Below, one piece after another: positions 52,101 through 59,225 of a stretch of DNA of 64,000 bases; position 1 is the first letter of the stretch; each line of letters begins with the position of its first letter. The notes beneath the pieces were generated by a model. It did no database searches. It was not told where the DNA came from and saw only the letters and a program-made list of their open reading frames with translations. The translations under genes were made by a program, and so were the position numbers. Source of the stretch: JAEDHM01 sp964368645 (GTDB lineage Bacteria > Bacillota > Clostridia > Christensenellales > CAG-1252); the NCBI GenBank assembly GCA_964368645.1, contig CAYJBY010000005.1:61235-125234 (forward strand). Reading direction: 5' to 3'.

Positions 52101-55100
52101 GACCTTTCCGTCAACACAGGTATGACGATGTTCGCAGACCGTAACAAGAACACCTCGGACGCAGTTTTGGAGCATATTTCCTATAAGCAGGTGGCAGGTA
52201 TCAATTATCTGGCGTTTACCGCAACCTCCACTCTTAAGGGCTTCTCTATCGAGGCGGTCAGAACTACAGAAATAGGTACTGCTTCTCAACTCAATATGAT
52301 GGCTTTCGCTTTCGCAGGCGGTATAGATTACCCCGGCAGTCCTATTACCTACACGCTTACGGACGATATAGTCATAAGCGGAGAGCACAACGCTATAGGT
52401 ACTGAGACTATGCCGATGCCTGCTAACGTGATCTTTATGGGCAACTATAAGAGCATCACCATCGCAAAAACCGCAACCTTCAAGACGGTCAGCGCATTGT
52501 TCGGCTATAACGCAGGCGCAATCAGCAATCTAATCGTCAATCTTGAAAGGGATATAGTGGGCGAGGGCAGCGCAGTGGTAGCCGCCAATAACGTCAGCAA
52601 CGGCAGAATTAACAATACCGCGGTTTACGTCAAGAAGGGCATTAACGTCACCAACGTATTCTCCGCCGTCAACGGCAAGAACAACGACGTGGCAAGCTGC
52701 TGGCTGATAAGCACCGATTCCTCGGCTCAGCCCGCAACCTACAATATCACCGACAATCTCGGACAGGAAACCACAGGCTACTATTATAAGGTAATGGTAG
52801 TCAACGGCGACGGCAACATATCCATTGTCAGCAACAACGACGAGGGTATGACCTTTAACGCGGCTTACAACAGTCAGAACGTGGAGTTCGCAGGCTTCGG
52901 CAGTAACGGCAAGCTTCCCGACATCATCACAGAGTCTTTGGACGTGATGACGCTGACAGGTCATCTCTACACCGCCGAATATCTCAATAAGGTTATTGCA
53001 ACCTACGATGACTTGGTGGTTCTGGACAGATTACTGGGTATGAACTACAACTCCACGGAAAAGCAGTTCACGCTGGGCGCGGACGTTACTGTTTCCGAAT
53101 ATCTGGCAGGCTTCAACTTCACCAACAATCCGTTCAGAGGTTCGATTGACGGCACAGGGCACACCCTTACCGTTACGGACGGAATGAATACCCTTTTCGG
53201 AGCGATGAGAGGTCAGCTCAGCAACATAATAATCAAAATCGCCCCCACCAACACCCTAACATTGTTCGGCGAGACCGCAACGGCAACTCTCAGCAACGTG
53301 GTGGTGGTTGACGAACGCGCGGACGCACGCTTGGCAGGTAGTAATACAGGCTTAAGATTAAGCAACACCTTTACGGTTATCGCCGACTCTGCCTCTACGG
53401 TCAGCGCAGGTTCGGGTACCGTACTTACCAATTCCAAGCTGGATTTGACTTACGGTTTTGCCGCTAACGGCGTCACGGTCACGGCAACGGAAGCTGACGT
53501 ACAGGTCTTTGTGGGCTGGTATGACAATTCCGCCGCTTTCATTGACGCGGCTAAGGTTAAGTTGCTCGCAGGACAGGGCTACTACGATTTACGTTTCGTC
53601 AGCACGCTGATTGAGACGGAAGCGGATTTGGTCACTTTACGCAGTGCGGTAGCCAACGGCTTAAGCTTTAGCGGCTATACCTTTACGCTTAACGAGAGCA
53701 TTGCCCTTAGCACTTGGCAGTCCATCGGTACGGCAAGCACCTCCTTCGAGGGCGTTCTTAACGGTAAGAACGACAAACGAATCACGATTAACGGCGGCAA
53801 CGAGCCTCTGTTCAACACCTTGGCAGGTACCCTAAACGGCGTTTACGTGGTAGCCGCTAACAATTCTTACGTGACTGCGAACGCGGCGGTAATCGCCAAC
53901 AAGCTGACAGGTACTCTTAACGGTGTGGTTTTACAGGAAAGCTACGCTAACAGATCGCCCGTTGCGGTTACGGATAACAAGGGCACAATTAATAACTGCT
54001 GGCTGATTAACACTTACCGCAAAACCTCCTCCGCATTCAACGTGCTTTACCTTGACAGCACCGTTACCGCAGAGCCGGAATTCGGCTATGACGAGGACGG
54101 TGAGCTGGAAAGCGTGAAGATTCGCATAACCACCGCAGACGACAAGTTTAACGTCTGGACGATTGAGGACACGGAATATATGCTGGACAGCTACGACTAC
54201 ATTGACGCGGAAAGCGACCAGCTCAAGGCATATCTTAAGGCAAATCAGCTTGAAAAACTTGACGTAGCCCTTAAGGCAATCAACACCATCAGCAAGGCCT
54301 CCGAATTCGCATACTTTGCGGTTGCGGTGGCGCACGGCTTCGGCGACAGCGAAACCACCGTTACCCTAGGGGCTGATATATCTATCACCGACGATACGAC
54401 GATTTCCTCTCACTACGTAGGCAAGTTCAACGGCAACGGCAAGCGTATTAACGTAAGCGGTTTGACGAAGAACAAGGTGTTATTCGCCGATTTGGACGGC
54501 ACCGTAACCAATTTGATTTTGGTGGCGGAGTCCGATGAGGAGATTATCGTAGGTATCAAGAGCGGAGACGGCGCGGTGACCAATTCCGTAATGAAGGTCA
54601 ACGGCTCTATCGGGATTTATCCCTTGACCAATATGCAGAACGTATGGCTGTTCACCTACCGTCAGTGGCAGGCGGCGGACAGCGCGGCAGAGTGGTTCTG
54701 GAAGAGCGTGGCTAACGGCTATATGCAATATACCGTCGGCGCACCCATCAGTGTGGTAATTGATCCCGTAAGCGCACAGCCGATAACCTTTAAGGCAACC
54801 AACAATGAGGAAAAATACTTCGCAGGTTACAAGGTTGACGGGGAGACGGGCTACAACTCCAACCCCGATTACAGTGCGACCTTAAGCGGTATTTCCTCGC
54901 AGGTCAACGCTTACTTCGTAACCAGAACCATAGCAAGCCTTACCGATTGGAACGATATCGCCAACGCGATTAACGTAATCGGAATGGACACCGCGTTAGG
55001 CAAAACCGACGCGGCGGAAGGTATGCTGTTCTACGTTACGGCGGACTTGACGATTGACAATATGAGCGATATCACTATTTGGGGTAACGCAACCAAGAGC

Positions 55101-58100
55101 TTCAAGGGTATTTTGGAGGGCGGCTACCATACCGTAACCTTTAACTGCGCTTACGATAGCTCCTACAACTTAGTCAAAACTTCCTTTGACGCACTACAGC
55201 ACGGCGTTGTCCGTAACTTGGCGGTTGCAGTTAAGACTGCACCTTTGGCGCCTATCTTCTCCGCAGCCGACAACGAGATTGACAATTGCTGGGTGATTTC
55301 CTACGTGAACGATATATCCTTATACGTAGGCGATGCGCGTTCCCTTATTTTGAAGGGCGACGCCAACAGCGGAAGTATCCTTTCCTCGGGTACGGCGGCG
55401 TTCGAGTTTACCGCAGTTCCCAACGCGGCAAACAACTATGACGTTTATGAATGGCGCAACGTGGCGGCGGACGAGGCTATCAACGCTTCGGCGGACGGCG
55501 CAAACAAGGTTTATTCTCCCGACGGCGAGGACGAATTCGACGTATCCGTAGAGTTTATGCAGCGTTTCAGCGTAAGCGTCAATCTTATCGGCGTTAATAT
55601 GGACAACGAGTCCACTATCCCCGATATTAAGATTAACGGTATTTCCAATACACAGGCTAAGGTTTGGAAGAACGCGGTGGAATCCCTTACGGTCAGCTAT
55701 TCCGTCAGTGAATCCTTTGCTAACGGCTATCTGTTCACAGGTTTCTTCTATACCGACGGCACACAGCTCAGCGGCACCGATATTCTTCACGGCGTCGTAA
55801 ACGTAGCAGGCTTGTCCGGTAACGCGATTGTGGAGGCGAGATTCTCCTTGCTCAAGCTGGATTGGCTGACTACGGAATATAACGCTACAACCGTACCTGC
55901 GTCTGTGGATTACAGCGATTTGGCTGACGACTTCGAGAGCGAGCTTACCACTGTTATCAACTACGAGCCTTTGGGCACAACTCCCGAGCTGGTCTCCGTA
56001 GGCGGTATCAGCAGTCCGTATCACGTCGGTACGTACCGCGTGCTTTATACGATAAAGTACCACGGCTTGATTATCGGCAACGGACAGTCCAGTATCGAAA
56101 TCATACCCAAGACTCTTTACTTTAAGAATCTGTTTATCAAGAACAAGACCTACGACGCAACCACTGTTGCCGCAATCAATTATCAGAAGAACCTGAGCGG
56201 TTACACGTTGGTAGGCTTCGTTGGAGCGGACAGTCAGGACGACCTGCTGTTAAGAAGCGGCGACACGGATTACGTACAGTTCGAGTTCTCGGATAAGGAT
56301 GCCGGTGCGAACAAACACGTCAGAGTATCCGCAAGTTCTGTCTTGGCTCCTTCTGCGCAAAGCACCCGTTATACCTATTTGGACTACAAGCTGGACAGCT
56401 CGGAAAGCCTGCGTTCGGAAGGTATGGGAGCGTACATAACCGCAACGATTAACAGACGTGATTTGGTACTGACGGCGTCTAACGTAACCGTCAAATACCT
56501 TGACCAGTTCAAGCCCGGTTTCAACACGACGATACAGGCAAGCTGGCAGGACAGCTCCAATCCCAACAATATTCTGTTCGACGTGGACGCAGAAGAGTTC
56601 AACGAGCTTTTCTCCACTATCTTAGGCAGAGCGGAGCCCGATAACTACAACGTGGACGAGTATTCTATAATAGTTACCAACAATCTGGCTCACCGCAACT
56701 ACAACATCAAGCTGACGTCCTCCACCGACGCTGACGCGAGCTACGAGATTATACCCAGCGCAATCAGTGTGCGCGTGAGTACCCACTCTATGATTTTCGG
56801 CGAAACGGCACCTGCGCTTAACTATCATATTCACGCAGAGGACGACGTTGAAAAGGCTTGCGAATCAGACGGTCACGGCGGCTGTATCTACGACGTTGAG
56901 GTCAAATATCCCGCGGCGTTTGCTCAGGGCAGGCTGTCCTTAGCCTACAACTTCTACGCCATCACCGAAAAGGACGGTCAAACCGATAAGACCTTAGTAA
57001 CCAATCTCGCCGACTTCGTTCCCGACGCTAATTACGGCGTTCTGGTTAAATATCTCTCCGCTAACACCAATTTCGAGCTGTGGAACGCGGCAGACTTGGC
57101 AGAAGAAGGATATTATGTTTTCGATGATGCCAACAACAGCTATTACGAGCTGTATAGCGATCAGGCGGTAAGGACGGACACCATGGCATTGACCACCGCT
57201 CTGACTGTCGCAAAACGCAGTATAACCGTGGACGCGGGCACCGCCGCTAACACCAAGGAGTTCGGCTCTACGCTGGAAAGCTACGGCGGACGTATAGTAA
57301 GCGGCAACCTGGTAGGCAGACACATTATGGCTGTCAGCAGAGAGGCAGGCGAGTACGTAGGCAGTTATGCCTTGATATTCTGCGTCTATGACGGCACGGC
57401 AGACGGCACGGCGGACGTTTTGGGTATCGACTACGGCAAGGACGTAACGGCACGTTACTATAACGTAGCCTACGTCAACGGCAGTGTCGGTTATAATTAT
57501 TCCATAACCAAGACAACCGTGACCTTAAGCGTCAACTCAAGCTACAACACCTTTGTTTACGGTGACGTCAGCGGAATGAGAAGTATGGATTACGTTGCCA
57601 GCTTCAACGCAGGCATAACCCTTGCCAATATCTGCAAAATAGCTTCTTCAGGCAACGCCAAGAGCTTTGCGGATTTAGGTATAGCAATCTCCGTAGGCGA
57701 CGCAGGCGGTGAAATCAAGAACGTCGGTACATACACCGCGGCTCTTGCGGTAACCGTTCCCGACAGACTGGCTAACTGTATCGGCTTCGTACTCAACGAG
57801 AACAAGGCTTCCTACAGAATTGTTCAGCGCACAATCAACGTAACTCTTCCCGAAGTAAGCAAGGACTACAACGGCAGCGGCGCATTGCCCTCCGGCTTGA
57901 CCTTTAACGTGGGAAGCGGCGATATCCTTGACAGAGATAAGCCTTATATCAGCCTGATGGCTTCCGACAGCGATTATTACCGCGTCGGCACTTCAACGGC
58001 GGCAACGGCAGGTTCCTACTTCTATACCGTCAATTGCAAGCTGGTTTCCGCAGATACGGACGACGGCACAAAGGCAGGTAACTACACCATCAAGGTGAAA

Positions 58101-59165
58101 CAGGGCATATTCAAGATTAACAAGCTTACGGTAACTATCGTTCTTAAGGTCGGATACTTCTCCAACGACGGTATGTTCACCGCGGCAACCAACAATGTTT
58201 ATTACTTCGGCGATTGCGACGTGGTATGCTACTACGACATTAAGGAAGCCTCAACAATACTTTCCAGCCTGGGCAATCTGTCCGAGGGTGCCACCGATAA
58301 GGAAAAGCAGACGGCGTTAATCGAACTGCTGAAGATTCGTAACGAAACTTCCCTTTACAGAATGACGCCTAAGACCTACGATGCAAGCAAGGACAACTTT
58401 ATCAGAGTTCTCAACAGCAACATAGAGCTTAAGGACGGCAAGATAACAGGCACCTTCACGGTCGATATGCTCACGTTGGAGTTAGCGGACGTTAAGGCGG
58501 TAAGTAAGGACGGCGCAGCACCCGTAATTACCGAATACTCCCTGACCGCAACCGACGGCTTTGACGATTTGACTGAGTTGTACTTCGGACACATCAATCC
58601 CGACTACGTAAAATTTGAGGTTGTGGAGGAGACGGACGAGGACGGCAACACCTACGCGGTAGTCAAGATAAGCATCAGAGACGGCAGTGAGATGGTTGAT
58701 ATTACCAATTCCAGTATCGCTTCCGATTTCACCAATTACGAGAGATACAATTCCGCAATGGCGGATATTACCGTCGATAACGTAGAGTCCACATTCTGGG
58801 AAAAGTTCACCACAGACTGGAAATACTGGGCAGTGGCGGCGGCAATCGGTGTGGTAATAATCGCAGGTATCGTATTGCTAATAGTGGCAACAGGCAACAA
58901 GCGTAAGCTGAGAGCCGCGGCAAGAAGACAGGTATTGACCGAGGAACCTGACGAAGAGGTCGAGCCTGACGAGGAACCTACGCCTATACCCGAGGCAGTA
59001 ATCGGCTGTGACACGGAGATTGAGGATTCCGATTTGGACGTGACTGTACGTTCTCAGGCGGAAATCGACGCCGCAAACGGCGCGGACAACACTGAAGACA
59101 CCGATAACACGGAAGAAAGTGAAGACGGTGAGTCAGCGGACGACGCGGACGATGGCAACAACTAA
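40143..59165 (+). CDS. Giant 6,340-residue GLUG-repeat surface protein with C-terminal membrane anchor
   Basis: The ATG at 40143 follows AAGGAG by 6-7 bases. Residues 1-42 are a secretion signal with a probable cleavage site ANA-AD. The next ~5,100 residues form about 15 modules. Each starts with a VxTxxDLxxLAxxVN-like helix, passes through an xPIGTxxxPFxGxFDGNGHxIT strand, and carries a variable number of GLUG-like repeats (AGGIVGTNAGEVSNV type). Several end in a GWYSD-like motif. GLUG motifs are known from secreted and surface proteins and are thought to form beta-helical structure. Residues ~5,200-6,000 hold YDG/MBG-like domains. A membrane helix (residues ~6228-6250) with an NKRK stop signal and a ~90-residue Asp/Glu-rich cytoplasmic tail ends the protein. 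No catalytic domain is visible. It follows the giant lipoprotein gene by 152 bp, probably in one operon. Confidence 0.93.
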   Translation: MERSNVNKNLKLSLAVLTLTLMIIVLASALTLLLPNSGTANAADYSTITVTAATTPVTPSNTVNVGGTTYYSVTSAGEFIHMIKTSGCGDSGKTRKFLLMNDFVVEGTGWNSVATTFTAEICGMIYDGATASGSYHTINFSPDDTEDKDGNGNYSSRSAATIGGFFSTFSGKMSNVNFLFSGTMSAVNQNACYGGFAGSFSGTVENCNVALTGSVMVAAGNSNQSGNTIYAGGFAGKFDGSIIGGSVSFGGNVDARTYNNPDDSKGDNNEVKNTMIYAGGIAGYVTTAANMLNGCKVDISGTVSTLDSYSRNSFLGISFESRIGDSYVYPAGGIIGAAGSVGITGCTITLNATMTSQASEDASKYGAITGGVLGLLTGGGTFNFTKNDISFSGGKLLPISFRDDGYSFRGGLIGRVINDRIGGNFQHNIIRFTVGDAYYNTDNNNANNLKAEYRGLFVGSGTVATSANDTSTWNKGNNWLLGIDPSASITFANNSKENSSIGMLHRMYVYGGGEIKSSISSGGIITFTAFQKYSPLYGWFTNMSSRTVVSGTGVAGNPSKSYTPQSTQSSSQSVYAMFLTRNISQSGHLVQFANEMNGGLNFSWVSVSLDADISVELGTPVINEFKGSFVGNGHSITYKTVSTVNGTETAGLFGTIASSAVVSDFTYLFAGTVYAASAEGEVNAGALAGVNNGTVRNVDFTLAKAGSVRVTASKTANVGGFIGKNAGTVTNCAANVQGKVYGTATETSNAGGVIGVSAEAVKSYKVLNVVVEGEVKAITAGTQKVGGLIGTILCPNSNTFQLDHVVVNVAVEGNFKTPALNGSSGTYAFGAFGNMASTNRSLTDCWLIATYVQYLGDDANDAGAKPMPLFYGDTKDSDFGGGNRLYINGGDANCSFDYTLATPKITFTIPTDASKVFTGWFSDYANSALSAIPCQDSILTPNNNTRYQEVFTRVINSTLMTVDDIRVVSTSTNLGQDYKDIEFVLGANIDISAQFYPIGTVAKPFNGIFDGKGHSITVRTAIRSTDGVCGLFGCIGEFGKVFQLTLNIKYGQGDADSVVGGLAAYNYGVIGMDSSANKVIVNIERQLTGHSVGGIVGVNNGMVKNAEVHYTAFSEENRGALFALASSDYEGTDDNGLAGGIVARNMLDGVVKNVISTFEATYKNEGALITDLRGGYIDVDVMGSDIYQDLTGCAYAGGIAALNEGRLYSIVVTTCYDYISSIIGDSDTMTVSAASLIGNNAAMAESDIDSLWLMFNLPDVTQQPDLETYPLIVGEHDTYGNVLVRYGGGYDMDNGTYDGTVTVSIEDNNSTEPYGGSIIFKAVEATTGFYNFISNFENGTVVPSSDGGSGQNLIPTVALKPADVITKVGLRGQVAYAVFVESVITSAADFYAMARNVNNGFSVFVNYIMDIGGSTELKIYTSDPAYALVGANGAVFNGSFNGNGRVIAVNVYANIETVSPETASIPDNSPQVYGGLFGRTSKYAVIQNFTFKVNQGVVLKKGIAVAGTVQALGFVAHENKGTIKNVEAHLYATINGGIRDYVGGLVGYNSGVISNSVVQYNYINYTGVEYVASLYGKNVGGVCGYNDGTIGSDVYDSVKVIVNPGERTSVGQYVSPIFNGLYTIGGVSAVNDGIIKNVNVKLGGIITTAYDQTYDWKFTAREGDGQYIQNDMITAALPDVGGIAGINNNEILGGVVNLNATSTLRLTGNLGGVCGTNNGVIGEQINENLIAVVVSVEISTSVTYPISNYGGVAAINAGSENGGIIGGVNVAQTASVRIASTAGGIVGQNSGKIGYAQFTLDGAATLSAITVGGIAGSNYDLSVALIERSSVALDGYLGDEHTAFAGGVAGVNVSDDGSFKGNINFTLVTVSHDLKGTAKGLITADSAANAGMMTWAYCSNSIATTVCPDESTGFNVLKMVGGQLMQAVLDLTGIAPSIVFTASAPADNWYSDVATHKTLNSATKTTLIPKTTDANCVYHICYYDLVIDNNVEFERMYQYINAYDYFNGVMFKLNNNIAITTTLQPIGTEKYRFTGIFEGNGKVLTFKSGSGIAGTAYSGIFGYLASNSAVRNLIIEVEDGVIIGSGCQSYSGVLAGYCAGKVSNVTVNLRSAPGGAVASAVVGGLAGYIEDKTKISDVWCVVYNEAVKTVGNMTATEKLNVNTLGVLGGGKVKVAWVFENNQNSGKVKIYVDANESGADRYYELFDNWYSDIGKRELISSNAAEYGTVETNVNGNISFVPTLGATGLNATLSFIKLDIGSAEEYYDFVNNINSYGDQKALFYLTQSITVDFSLTTSVGTAEHPFTGIFNGKGNSITIKGDIVQNSSGYSGVFGYVGAEGEVCNLALYASEGQKVGDKNSIYSGFVAARLDGVLSQVVAYFMDDTEIYNVNPEALGGMVGVMSGAAMVNNSWLVLPENYEIESVGSIVGSSVDNCGIFALPNKIKIAGDGSLKVHILTRSTFDDGNDNIYIQFVGDEAQYDGAPSLYGFIDNNAEITENDTAARLDSVKNGTYEAKSWDDNLPHNAEYLVIFLNTTVATYADLKTVAANVNAGRNYAGVVYQQTANIIISDNTYVPIGGQVSQDSTGLSTSLYKIVEFIGSYNGNGYSITVNQDVTIDARYAGIFGVLGTEARIRNLEIIVKGTIGKTVSNYTQSTLHAGALAGQNKGATLKNIIVELTTTSVVKAVINAGRFCGSTSYTESVGGAVSYTGVADAVNCWVLTYNSEFDAKLNDAEALFKTSLGTAISGGVHGVALQGSNNGGVNVVTVVAAGKIRIGFLPNSGYAVQLYNDTAGASVSWQDYYGAAIEEAASGNNTADNFCPATTNVGRIWYASYLRSDINTLQDLISLAEATNEGYDLYGLEFKLKADLVITKSDMFTAIGNENGRFNATFDGEGHTITVDSKTTIEGKFAGIFGFVDVNGTVKNLKIDLRGNLGKTNYSDADILAGKVATLFAGAIAYTIGSTESVIVYGNGVSLDYVATTGTVADDAFDFDVNTVTSGAGGIAIGYDKTNLVTNSWAIISSDSSVRAVGAVTGSIGSSAINQLRVIGPGQIIANYYKEEIAEENAALDLAATPSEKAAISERINRLNSVQNEGGLADYVYNDYYIVLKNNVNLGNGEFIIKGWYSDYENDSQLSNALQIGAFYGDNQRFAISKDVINKNYEVVSLSTIIVGIDQLKSIAKDVNSGGYSYANVTFSLGANITIQAGDAFEAIGTDVSPFRGTLEGKYLGNYYSINLKNGGSLFNYNSGVINELVLVVTKNIEGGLNDAGVIAKVNNGTISGCLVVLAKNMTVSGKYAGGVVAENNGTISDTVIILQNTAAINGTVYAAGIAAVNYGTIEGTSNWNSDWQLKVAEVESFINDDGLVYWNRCTDANPDNPSYESRSLLANVIIAGTVSVVANEFGDVAAGGAVAYTSGVAVVNRLSVRIQKTGVISAVGTRSMAGGMIGRSHAYLNNSVVINEGTVLAEDAPLLSDKQRYNYAGYFVGEITGNAINSWLVVAIPPAVKAVGSGYVSLNELDVSGNGKIYVEIDSSNNIVFSNITAEGGAKLDDWYYGNNIKVNGSNLGNVDTQDGTFKPNTDMTGRTIKVVFINTEISTVEELIDMANSVNSGLSAGSIVFTLNNDLVINETVINSVKTPVWNVTIGSQLEGYDGFKHVFDGNDKTITFNDNSLGFNVYAGLFGFITREGEVKDLTVIYNCKIGNDNEGQIGEIPSYFGGIAAFNSGKIENCKVVIGQKLYATTVGGIAAVSNGKINNCTASVGGYVSGFGSTTDNSYAGGIVGTNAGEVSNVTFEVTSAGTLMAETIGSGTAYAGGIAASNTGKISVTLVTVNGAVKAQARDSAYSGGVIGSNTGRLTNSYTVISAGGTVSTSSSGNVSNYSGGIVGNNVFIVENSVVTIPGSNAVGDSAIGFSSAISVAEYTRNVWVINNDTKLNSTCAAVNNLTVRNGSAVKILGFDGTAYQALPEAAKLKDNVLTKGSVEFFADLSVNTGMTMFADRNKNTSDAVLEHISYKQVAGINYLAFTATSTLKGFSIEAVRTTEIGTASQLNMMAFAFAGGIDYPGSPITYTLTDDIVISGEHNAIGTETMPMPANVIFMGNYKSITIAKTATFKTVSALFGYNAGAISNLIVNLERDIVGEGSAVVAANNVSNGRINNTAVYVKKGINVTNVFSAVNGKNNDVASCWLISTDSSAQPATYNITDNLGQETTGYYYKVMVVNGDGNISIVSNNDEGMTFNAAYNSQNVEFAGFGSNGKLPDIITESLDVMTLTGHLYTAEYLNKVIATYDDLVVLDRLLGMNYNSTEKQFTLGADVTVSEYLAGFNFTNNPFRGSIDGTGHTLTVTDGMNTLFGAMRGQLSNIIIKIAPTNTLTLFGETATATLSNVVVVDERADARLAGSNTGLRLSNTFTVIADSASTVSAGSGTVLTNSKLDLTYGFAANGVTVTATEADVQVFVGWYDNSAAFIDAAKVKLLAGQGYYDLRFVSTLIETEADLVTLRSAVANGLSFSGYTFTLNESIALSTWQSIGTASTSFEGVLNGKNDKRITINGGNEPLFNTLAGTLNGVYVVAANNSYVTANAAVIANKLTGTLNGVVLQESYANRSPVAVTDNKGTINNCWLINTYRKTSSAFNVLYLDSTVTAEPEFGYDEDGELESVKIRITTADDKFNVWTIEDTEYMLDSYDYIDAESDQLKAYLKANQLEKLDVALKAINTISKASEFAYFAVAVAHGFGDSETTVTLGADISITDDTTISSHYVGKFNGNGKRINVSGLTKNKVLFADLDGTVTNLILVAESDEEIIVGIKSGDGAVTNSVMKVNGSIGIYPLTNMQNVWLFTYRQWQAADSAAEWFWKSVANGYMQYTVGAPISVVIDPVSAQPITFKATNNEEKYFAGYKVDGETGYNSNPDYSATLSGISSQVNAYFVTRTIASLTDWNDIANAINVIGMDTALGKTDAAEGMLFYVTADLTIDNMSDITIWGNATKSFKGILEGGYHTVTFNCAYDSSYNLVKTSFDALQHGVVRNLAVAVKTAPLAPIFSAADNEIDNCWVISYVNDISLYVGDARSLILKGDANSGSILSSGTAAFEFTAVPNAANNYDVYEWRNVAADEAINASADGANKVYSPDGEDEFDVSVEFMQRFSVSVNLIGVNMDNESTIPDIKINGISNTQAKVWKNAVESLTVSYSVSESFANGYLFTGFFYTDGTQLSGTDILHGVVNVAGLSGNAIVEARFSLLKLDWLTTEYNATTVPASVDYSDLADDFESELTTVINYEPLGTTPELVSVGGISSPYHVGTYRVLYTIKYHGLIIGNGQSSIEIIPKTLYFKNLFIKNKTYDATTVAAINYQKNLSGYTLVGFVGADSQDDLLLRSGDTDYVQFEFSDKDAGANKHVRVSASSVLAPSAQSTRYTYLDYKLDSSESLRSEGMGAYITATINRRDLVLTASNVTVKYLDQFKPGFNTTIQASWQDSSNPNNILFDVDAEEFNELFSTILGRAEPDNYNVDEYSIIVTNNLAHRNYNIKLTSSTDADASYEIIPSAISVRVSTHSMIFGETAPALNYHIHAEDDVEKACESDGHGGCIYDVEVKYPAAFAQGRLSLAYNFYAITEKDGQTDKTLVTNLADFVPDANYGVLVKYLSANTNFELWNAADLAEEGYYVFDDANNSYYELYSDQAVRTDTMALTTALTVAKRSITVDAGTAANTKEFGSTLESYGGRIVSGNLVGRHIMAVSREAGEYVGSYALIFCVYDGTADGTADVLGIDYGKDVTARYYNVAYVNGSVGYNYSITKTTVTLSVNSSYNTFVYGDVSGMRSMDYVASFNAGITLANICKIASSGNAKSFADLGIAISVGDAGGEIKNVGTYTAALAVTVPDRLANCIGFVLNENKASYRIVQRTINVTLPEVSKDYNGSGALPSGLTFNVGSGDILDRDKPYISLMASDSDYYRVGTSTAATAGSYFYTVNCKLVSADTDDGTKAGNYTIKVKQGIFKINKLTVTIVLKVGYFSNDGMFTAATNNVYYFGDCDVVCYYDIKEASTILSSLGNLSEGATDKEKQTALIELLKIRNETSLYRMTPKTYDASKDNFIRVLNSNIELKDGKITGTFTVDMLTLELADVKAVSKDGAAPVITEYSLTATDGFDDLTELYFGHINPDYVKFEVVEETDEDGNTYAVVKISIRDGSEMVDITNSSIASDFTNYERYNSAMADITVDNVESTFWEKFTTDWKYWAVAAAIGVVIIAGIVLLIVATGNKRKLRAAARRQVLTEEPDEEVEPDEEPTPIPEAVIGCDTEIEDSDLDVTVRSQAEIDAANGADNTEDTDNTEESEDGESADDADDGNN
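40350..55560 (+). repeat. About 15 GLUG-type modules, shortening toward the C-terminus
   Basis: Module starts, judged from the DLxxLAxxVN-like segment, are near 40350, 41875, 43000, 44275, 46080, 46900, 47735, 48645, 49635, 50910, 52255, 52980, 53595, 54275 and 54910. The first four span 1.1-1.8 kb each and carry many GLUG copies; the last five span only 0.6-0.75 kb with few. Conserved end motifs include GWFSDYAN, NWYSDIGK, GWYSDYEN and GWYDNSAA, reminiscent of the GWY of Listeria-Bacteroides repeats. Confidence 0.82.
55860..58130 (+). other. YDG/MBG-like domain region of giant protein 2
   Basis: Recurrent motifs KNKTYDATTVAA, EVSKDYNGSGALP, STHSMIFGETAPALNY and NTFVYGDVSG are typical of YDG and MBG domains, which occur in tandem in large bacterial surface proteins. 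Each is followed by a GxYxxxV-type strand. The region links the GLUG modules to the membrane anchor. The family names are from recognition by eye. Confidence 0.65.
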
Positions 59166-59174
59166 CAGAAGATA

Positions 59175-59198
59175 TCGGCGGAGGTAACTCTCCGCCGA
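59175..59198 (+). other. Intercistronic hairpin 2 (giant gene 2 / lipoprotein)
   Basis: TCGGCGGAG (59175-59183) pairs perfectly with CTCCGCCGA (59190-59198) around a 6-nt loop, 9 bases after the stop codon and 27 bases before the next ATG. Five A residues and no T run follow, so read-through is expected. It has the same CGGCGGAG/CTCCGCCG core, 9-bp stem length and loop size as the hairpin at 40004-40027. Confidence 0.75.
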
Positions 59199-59225
59199 AA
59201 AACAACTATATCAGAGGAGCCATAT

